NCBI GenBank assembly: GCA_023662705.1
Contig: JAMPIM010000033.1
Coordinates: 1 to 18,450 of the forward strand
Length of the DNA stretch: 18,450 nucleotides
Direction: 5' to 3'
Origin: Candidatus Gastranaerophilales bacterium
Lineage (GTDB): Bacteria; Cyanobacteriota; Vampirovibrionia; Gastranaerophilales; Gastranaerophilaceae
A program made the position numbers and the translations under genes. The notes under the pieces were generated by a model that saw nothing but the letters and a program-made list of their open reading frames with translations, ran no database searches and was not told where the DNA came from. Each line of letters begins with the position of its first letter. Positions within the stretch are counted from its first letter, which is position 1. Below are positions 13,804 through 18,450 of the stretch, in pieces.

Positions 13804-15084
13804 TCAATAATTATAATGATACGAATTATCTACATCATATTTTCTCATTAAATCAACTGCCAAATTCTTAATATCAGTATATTTATTTGCAGTCATAAAA
13901 ATATTTCTAAAATCATTCGCCACAGAACCACCTGTCGGTAATAAAAATTTAAGATTCATAAGAGACGAATAATAAGAATTGTACTTATAAAGCTCTACGA
14001 ATTTTGAATTAGTCTGAATATTTTTAACAACACTGTTGATTTTAAAAAGTCCATATTGAGTATTATAAACGAGTTTTCCGTCATGATTAACCACACCCCA
14101 TTTGCCATCTTTTTTTACTTTATAATAACCTTTCATATCAAGAGCTTGTATCTTTGCATAAACAGGTGAAGCAATTATTCTGCCGTCTTTTTTATCTGCA
14201 AGTCCGAATAACTTATTATTTTTAAAATAAATAACATTGTCATCAGCTTTTTCAATTTTTGTATATTTGCAGTCTAAAATAGTTTTACCGTCTATATCTA
14301 TAACACCGTATTTACCGTTACAGTTAACCGTAAAATAACCGTTTGATAAATTTTCTATTATACCGCTGTAATTCAAAGGCAAAACAATATTTCCTTTAGA
14401 ATTTATTATTCCGCAAGCCGATGAACTATTGCGACAAACACTAAGCGCGCCACGTAAATAGGCAACATAGCCGTATTGCGGCTGTAAAACAGTTTGTCCG
14501 TTTGCAGATACAGCACCAAACCTGCCATTTCGGGTAACCTTATACATTTCTGAATCAAGAAAAACTACATCATCCCATTCCAGAGCAAGAACCAATTTAC
14601 CATATTTATTTGCAATGCCGTATTTACCGCGTTTGCTAAGCTTATATAAATCCTCATAAAAATAACCGGCACTGTCATAATCAGGATTAATTATTATACG
14701 CCCGTATTTATCAACAATTCCCCAACTGCCATATTTTTTAACACTAAAAGTAGAATTATATTCTAATTCAATATCGTCGTACTGAGGCGAAATTATAACC
14801 TTGCCGTATCTGTCCATAACACCATAGCGACCGTATTGAGAGATTTTTATATAATCATAATCCGCAGGAAAAGAGTCTATATAATCATAAATCGGCTGTG
14901 TAACATATCCTTTTGAGTTATACAAGCCATAACGACCGCGTTCCTTATACGCTGAGACGGAAGGATTCAGATATTTTGTCGATTCTGCATTCTCAGGTTC
15001 AAATCCGGCTGCAAAAGATTGCAGGCAGGTAATTGTACCTGATATACAAAAAACTATAATTAATACTAATTGTTTAAATTTCAT
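13804..15084 (-). CDS. Exported WG-repeat protein
   Basis: 426-aa protein with a signal peptide (hydrophobic 5-20, cleavage near 25-26 in QSFAAG). It contains nine WG/YG-type repeats of 30-43 residues between about 47 and 346, pattern G-K/R-Y/W-G-I/V-x-x-x-x-G-K-x-I-x-x-P-x-Y-D. Examples start at GRYGLYNSKG (50), GRYGVMDRYGK (85), GSWGIVDKYGR (119), GKYGIANKYGK (153) and GKWGVVNHDGK (327). The sixth (SACGIINSKG) and eighth (KLFGLADKKDG) are diverged. WG repeats form beta-rich modules used for binding on the cell surface or in the periplasm. The C-terminal 80 residues are repeat-free. It follows the FHA-like membrane gene by 13 nt, so it is very likely in the same transcript. Confidence 0.9.
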   Translation of the reverse strand: MKFKQLVLIIVFCISGTITCLQSFAAGFEPENAESTKYLNPSVSAYKERGRYGLYNSKGYVTQPIYDYIDSFPADYDYIKISQYGRYGVMDRYGKVIISPQYDDIELEYNSTFSVKKYGSWGIVDKYGRIIINPDYDSAGYFYEDLYKLSKRGKYGIANKYGKLVLALEWDDVVFLDSEMYKVTRNGRFGAVSANGQTVLQPQYGYVAYLRGALSVCRNSSSACGIINSKGNIVLPLNYSGIIENLSNGYFTVNCNGKYGVIDIDGKTILDCKYTKIEKADDNVIYFKNNKLFGLADKKDGRIIASPVYAKIQALDMKGYYKVKKDGKWGVVNHDGKLVYNTQYGLFKINSVVKNIQTNSKFVELYKYNSYYSSLMNLKFLLPTGGSVANDFRNIFMTANKYTDIKNLAVDLMRKYDVDNSYHYNY

Positions 15085-15097
15085 CAGCCATCTTTTT

Positions 15098-16729
15098 TTA
15101 ATCTAATTTTGCCATCAAGTCTTCTATTGCTGAAATTTCAAACTTAGTCTGGCTAAGCATAAATGTTTCTGCAATCAAAAGTGCAGTAGGAACAAGTGCT
15201 GCAATAATACAAAGAATAATACTCTGCAAATCATCGCCAAAGTTTGTCATAAAATATGATACGTTCATAGTAAATTCAATAAATATAATTGCGCAGCCGA
15301 TTGATAATGCCATTGCTTTTTCACTATCCAGTTTGCGAACCGCCTGAAGCCCGAGTATATTTACACCGTGAATCATATAATCACTGAAACCATCCTGTTT
15401 AATAACACTTGAACCTTGAACTTTTTTAGAATTAGTAAATGCCATCGTAAAAGCAAGAAACGCAAAAATAATCATAAATGTTGCAAGTACAAGGAACACC
15501 GGACTGAATCTCAAGCCCGAAATTCTCACCCAGCCGGCTGCTTCAGGGAAGCATTGCGCAAGGGTATTAGAAACACCGTAAGCAAGAAAAGGAGCTGTCA
15601 ATACCCCAAGAAACATCTCACCGACAGATTTTATCTGCAAATTAAACAATCTGTCCTTAAGATTTTCTAATTTATTTTGACTCAGCTGATTAATAAATTT
15701 CTCAATCCAGCTTCTGTAATCATGCATAATTGATTCAAAGTCTTCTCTGTATTCATACTGATCAAGAACATAACTCATAGAATGTCCAAAGTTTTTGAAA
15801 TAACCGCCTGCATAAGCCATAATAACATTCAAACCGACAAAAAACGCTGAAACAAGAATAGCAAAAAGCGGACCGAGATTAATATAATAAAGTAAATTAA
15901 TTACATAAACAGCAATAAAGAATATTGTTGCAGTCATCATCAAACCACCTTGGGCATGATTAGAAACTTCACTTTTATGAGATTTATTTTGATAGAATAA
16001 AAATACACCGTGTTTCAGCACAAAGCATAACGCAGTAATTGCAATCCCGAAAAGAATATATATATTGATATTAATCGGCAGCTGAATAAAATTAGCAGTT
16101 TCTTCTATCTTCAAACCTGTCAAATAATTTGAGACCCCAAACGCTGAAATAAATGAAGTCACAAACATTGCAATATGCACAAAGTTTGCACTTTTTGTAT
16201 TAACGGAAATTCTTTTTTTCAAATCAAAAGTAGCAAAACCCGTTTCTTTAACTATAGTTGTTCTTGCTTCTTCAAGGTCTTTTTTTTGTAATTCCAATTG
16301 TTCCTTAGGTGAGAGTTTTGTATTGCTTACAACAGACGCAACCTGTACTCTTGATTGATCAATATCCACATTTTCGGTTTCTATATTAGGTGTTGCCGCC
16401 GCCTGTATTTCTCGATGCATCTGTTCCTGCTTGGTAACATCAGCTATTTTTAGAATTAAATAATCATCCGAATCCGCAAGCTGGAATTTAACAGCGTTTG
16501 AGATTGAAGCACGCTCACCGAGAGGAGTGTTTTTATACAAAAACTTTTTAGTACCGGAACTGTTTATAATAATACATTTTTGATCTTCTTCTCTGTAATG
16601 AAGAGTTATCAAAAACTTTTCACCGATACTCATTACATAATCACAGTTTAAATCAGAACCGATTGTAATTTGTTCCTGATTAAAAACTCTTTTATTATTC
16701 TTACTTGCAACTATTATTGCCATATTCAC
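15098..16729 (-). CDS. Polytopic membrane protein with degenerate FHA-like N-terminal domain
   Basis: 543-aa protein. Residues 3-98 look like an FHA beta-sandwich (ITIGSDLNCDYV, later FQLADSDDYLILKIADV). The phosphothreonine-binding Arg and the SxxH motif of classical FHA domains are missing (GS in place of GR), so any phosphopeptide binding is doubtful; compare the degenerate FHA domains in secretion-system proteins. Residues 100-180 are a polar linker with a helical charged stretch near 140-160. About eight hydrophobic segments follow, near 184-206, 220-246, 261-283, 285-308, 371-392, 408-431, 471-493 and 500-525. GAGGTGA lies just before the ATG, and the upstream vWA gene ends 6 nt away. 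I know no family with this whole architecture. Confidence 0.8.
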   Translation of the reverse strand: MNMAIIVASKNNKRVFNQEQITIGSDLNCDYVMSIGEKFLITLHYREEDQKCIIINSSGTKKFLYKNTPLGERASISNAVKFQLADSDDYLILKIADVTKQEQMHREIQAAATPNIETENVDIDQSRVQVASVVSNTKLSPKEQLELQKKDLEEARTTIVKETGFATFDLKKRISVNTKSANFVHIAMFVTSFISAFGVSNYLTGLKIEETANFIQLPININIYILFGIAITALCFVLKHGVFLFYQNKSHKSEVSNHAQGGLMMTATIFFIAVYVINLLYYINLGPLFAILVSAFFVGLNVIMAYAGGYFKNFGHSMSYVLDQYEYREDFESIMHDYRSWIEKFINQLSQNKLENLKDRLFNLQIKSVGEMFLGVLTAPFLAYGVSNTLAQCFPEAAGWVRISGLRFSPVFLVLATFMIIFAFLAFTMAFTNSKKVQGSSVIKQDGFSDYMIHGVNILGLQAVRKLDSEKAMALSIGCAIIFIEFTMNVSYFMTNFGDDLQSIILCIIAALVPTALLIAETFMLSQTKFEISAIEDLMAKLD

Positions 16730-16735
16730 CTCAAA

Positions 16736-17404
16736 TTATCTTTCAATAGCATTCATAAAATTATTAATTGCCTTATCAATTCCCTGCTCTGTAGCAATAA
16801 TCAATTTTGATTCACCTAAAACAGGAGCTAACTTAGTTTTCACAACATCCAGTTTTTGAGGATGAGCATAGACAAACATCATTACCAGCTCAGGAGATTG
16901 AGTTTGAACTTTTTTAACCTCATTTGGTAAATTATTCCAGTTAATCTGTTTTGAAATATCACCTTCGTTTTCTAAATCACCAACAACAATAATTGATGGA
17001 TTATATCCTTCATTATTCATGGAAGAAGCAAAGCCCAATGCTTTTTCCATACCTACACCATAAGCAGTTCCCCAATCTTTTGAATCATATTTTGTAAACT
17101 CATTCATTGAATCTGATATAGCTTTAGTATGATGCGCAGAACCTTCAAATATCAAATATGCATCTTCTGAAACACGGATAATTTTTACAACATCTTCCGG
17201 ATCAAGACGATTACAAAGTTGTTTAATAAACTTCTTTTGTTCACCTAATTTTTTTTGATTAGATGCTGAAGCATCCACCACAAAAATCACAGATGATGGT
17301 ACAAATTCATCGAGTTTAATATTTTTCAAACCCATACCCGTCAAAAATATACCACAAAATACTACCAGCAATATTATAACAAGCTTAACAGCTCTTTTAT
17401 TCAT
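16736..17404 (-). CDS. Membrane-anchored von Willebrand factor A domain protein
   Basis: 222-aa protein with one N-terminal membrane helix (7-25) and a vWA domain from about 36 to the end. The metal-ion-dependent adhesion site is complete: D44-A-S46-A-S48, T113 in WGTAYG, and D143 in VVGDLEN. A working MIDAS means it can bind a protein partner through Mg2+. The domain probably lies in the periplasm or outside, judged from the single N-terminal anchor with basic residues on the inside (MNKRAVK). AGGAGA precedes the ATG by about 7 nt, and a -35/-10 pair lies at 17428-17456. The FHA-like membrane gene follows after 6 nt, the obvious candidate partner. Confidence 0.9.
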   Translation of the reverse strand: MNKRAVKLVIILLVVFCGIFLTGMGLKNIKLDEFVPSSVIFVVDASASNQKKLGEQKKFIKQLCNRLDPEDVVKIIRVSEDAYLIFEGSAHHTKAISDSMNEFTKYDSKDWGTAYGVGMEKALGFASSMNNEGYNPSIIVVGDLENEGDISKQINWNNLPNEVKKVQTQSPELVMMFVYAHPQKLDVVKTKLAPVLGESKLIIATEQGIDKAINNFMNAIER

Positions 17405-17427
17405 ATAAGTTCTCCTGTTTTACATCT

Positions 17428-17456
17428 ATTATAATATTTATACACTATATTGTAAT
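17428..17456 (-). promoter_or_regulatory. Promoter of the vWA-FHA-WG transcript
   Basis: On the minus strand, ATTACA (17451-17456) and a consensus TATAAT (17428-17433) are spaced 17 bp apart. Initiation near 17421 leaves a short leader with AGGAGA. This gives the vWA-FHA-WG genes their own promoter besides any read-through from the TonB-like gene. Confidence 0.5.
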
Positions 17457-17480
17457 ACTTTTGATAGAGGAGTTTTTAAC

Positions 17481-18230
17481 CTAAAACCTTATTGATTCTA
17501 TATCGGAAAAATTACCAGGAGTAAGCGAAGAATCATAATCCGCCATTTCAATTCCGCCATTAACTTTAACAACAGTACGTTGTGTACCTTTCGGGAATTC
17601 AAGAATATTCTTGCCCTCCAGAGAACGAATTGTTCTGTTAATATCTTTTATAGAATCCAAAGTAATATTATCAGAAGCTCCTCTGACAAGACGAACATTG
17701 ATATCAGTTATATGCCTGTTTTTATCAACACTAAAACTATATTTAAACATAACACCTTTTTTAAGTTGATAAGATTGGGTTTCTAATGAATTATTTGAGA
17801 TAGTATTGCAAATATCAGCTCGCCACTTATTCCAAACAATCTTCTCATTAATCTGACCCATAAAGGATTTAGAAGACTCCTCTTTCTGTTTTTGCTTTGC
17901 CTGAGCCTTTGGCTTCGGAGTCATTGCAGGTATCGGCGTCGTCACAGTCTGCGGTGATTCGACCACTACCTTTTCTTGCTGTTTAGCACGCATTCGCACC
18001 GATTTCATATATTCTTCGCGCGTTATATTCGTATTTTGAACTTTTATATTTGATTCAAGAGCTGTTCCGACTTTTTGAGGAACAAATTTTACATCCTGAG
18101 ACTCAATAGATGCCGTTTTCATAAGAGCTTCTTTTGATCCAATCATAACAGGTTTATGCATTTGAGGCTCAAAAGCTACAATAATCAAGGTTATAATTGA
18201 AACTATTAAAGCAACTAATAATTTAAACAC
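17481..18230 (-). CDS. TonB/TolA-like anchored periplasmic protein
   Basis: 249-aa protein with the TonB/TolA plan. An N-terminal membrane anchor (3-20) is followed by an extended region, with a Pro/Lys/Gln-rich spacer (98-118: TTPIPAMTPKPKAQAKQKQK). A C-terminal domain (about 127-229) follows the TonB_C/TolA_C pattern: IVWNKWRADICNTI, then KKGVMFKYSFSVDKNRHITD, and finally EFPKGTQRTVVKVNGGIEM. It would reach across the periplasm from the inner membrane. No ExbB/ExbD or TolQ/TolR gene is in the window. The start is GTG with GAGG 6 nt upstream; the nearby ATG at 18241 is out of frame and stops after three codons. The vWA gene follows after 76 nt containing a promoter. Domain call is by pattern and moderately sure. 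Confidence 0.75.
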   Translation of the reverse strand: MFKLLVALIVSIITLIIVAFEPQMHKPVMIGSKEALMKTASIESQDVKFVPQKVGTALESNIKVQNTNITREEYMKSVRMRAKQQEKVVVESPQTVTTPIPAMTPKPKAQAKQKQKEESSKSFMGQINEKIVWNKWRADICNTISNNSLETQSYQLKKGVMFKYSFSVDKNRHITDINVRLVRGASDNITLDSIKDINRTIRSLEGKNILEFPKGTQRTVVKVNGGIEMADYDSSLTPGNFSDIESIRF

Positions 18231-18250
18231 TAAAGCCTCATAAATCTCTT

Positions 18251-18282
18251 TTAAAAAAGGACCCCTCGCGGGATCCTTTAAA
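18251..18282 (-). terminator. Intrinsic terminator of the tRNA operon
   Basis: Stem arms 18256-18265 and 18270-18279 pair as AAAGGA/TCCTTT and CCC/GGG with one C-A mismatch and a 4-nt loop. On the minus strand the hairpin is followed by a run of six T, directly after tRNA-Tyr. It lies only about 20 nt before the GTG of the TonB-like gene. Confidence 0.75.
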
Positions 18283-18283
18283 A

Positions 18284-18369
<86 letters not shown>

Positions 18370-18390
18370 ATATTCAGTTTTCATAAAAAT

Positions 18391-18450
18391 TGCCTTTGAC
18401 GAGATTTGAACTCGTGGCCTCTCCCTTACCAAGGGAGTGCGCTACCCCTG
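18391..18450 (-). tRNA. tRNA-Thr (anticodon GGT), 5' part beyond the window
   Basis: Partial tRNA cut by the window edge. The anticodon stem CTCCC/GGGAG encloses loop TTGGTAA, anticodon GGT. The T arm ACGAG-TTCAAAT-CTCGT and the 3' acceptor strand CAAAGGC with discriminator A are present. CCA is not encoded (the next bases are ATT), unlike the neighbouring tRNA-Tyr. The missing part is the 5' acceptor strand and the start of the D arm. Confidence 0.92.

Overview
This is an AT-rich, very gene-dense bacterial window with almost no intergenic DNA: no gene-free stretch exceeds about 120 bp. Two features point to a diderm (Gram-negative type) bacterium: a DUF374-type lysophospholipid acyltransferase and a membrane-anchored protein with a TonB/TolA-like C-terminal domain. 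The gene mix (WG-repeat protein, HEAT-repeat protein, DUF374 acyltransferase next to a nitrilase-family hydrolase and a PBP4-type carboxypeptidase) and the low GC remind me of gut Gastranaerophilales (Melainabacteria/Vampirovibrionia). That assignment is inference from gene style; no marker gene here proves it.

Layout. 18-848 (+) is an orphan sugar-ABC permease of the MalF/UgpA type. 845-1081 (-) is a small hypothetical gene. 1154-2110 (-) is a GtrB-like polyprenyl-phosphate glycosyltransferase, divergent from a ChbG/HpnK-type carbohydrate deacetylase (2171-3031, +). The deacetylase overlaps a secreted or anchored double-HKD phospholipase-D-like protein (3012-4664, +). 4661-5731 (-) is a stand-alone GlmS-type isomerase domain without the glutaminase half. 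5787-6735 is a regulatory islet: two small XRE/Cro-type repressors and a divergent small helical protein, with a palindromic operator candidate. 6739-7440 (-) is a HEAT-like protein and 7541-7705 (+) a 54-aa protein.

11340-7702 (-) is a tight four-gene operon whose genes overlap by 22, 4 and 1 nt: acyltransferase, nitrilase-fold hydrolase, PBP4/DacB-type D,D-peptidase, and Xer-type recombinase. Divergent from it, 11387-12447 (+) holds a secreted hypothetical protein coupled to a CinA C-terminal-domain amidase (PncC).

18230-12436 (-) is the most unusual region: a TonB/TolA-like protein, a membrane-anchored vWA protein with an intact MIDAS, a degenerate-FHA protein with about eight membrane segments, a secreted nine-repeat WG protein, and a GH13-like TIM-barrel protein that lacks the family's Arg. 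I do not recognise the combination as a named system. It reads like an envelope-spanning assembly. The window ends with a tRNA-Thr(GGT)/tRNA-Tyr(GTA) pair on the minus strand and their intrinsic terminator.

Two window-wide patterns stand out. First, six start codons without a Shine-Dalgarno each have a TANNNT hexamer 5-7 nt upstream, as expected for leaderless mRNAs. Second, three of the five convergent gene pairs end in the identical 4-nt overlap CTAA, with no room for terminators.
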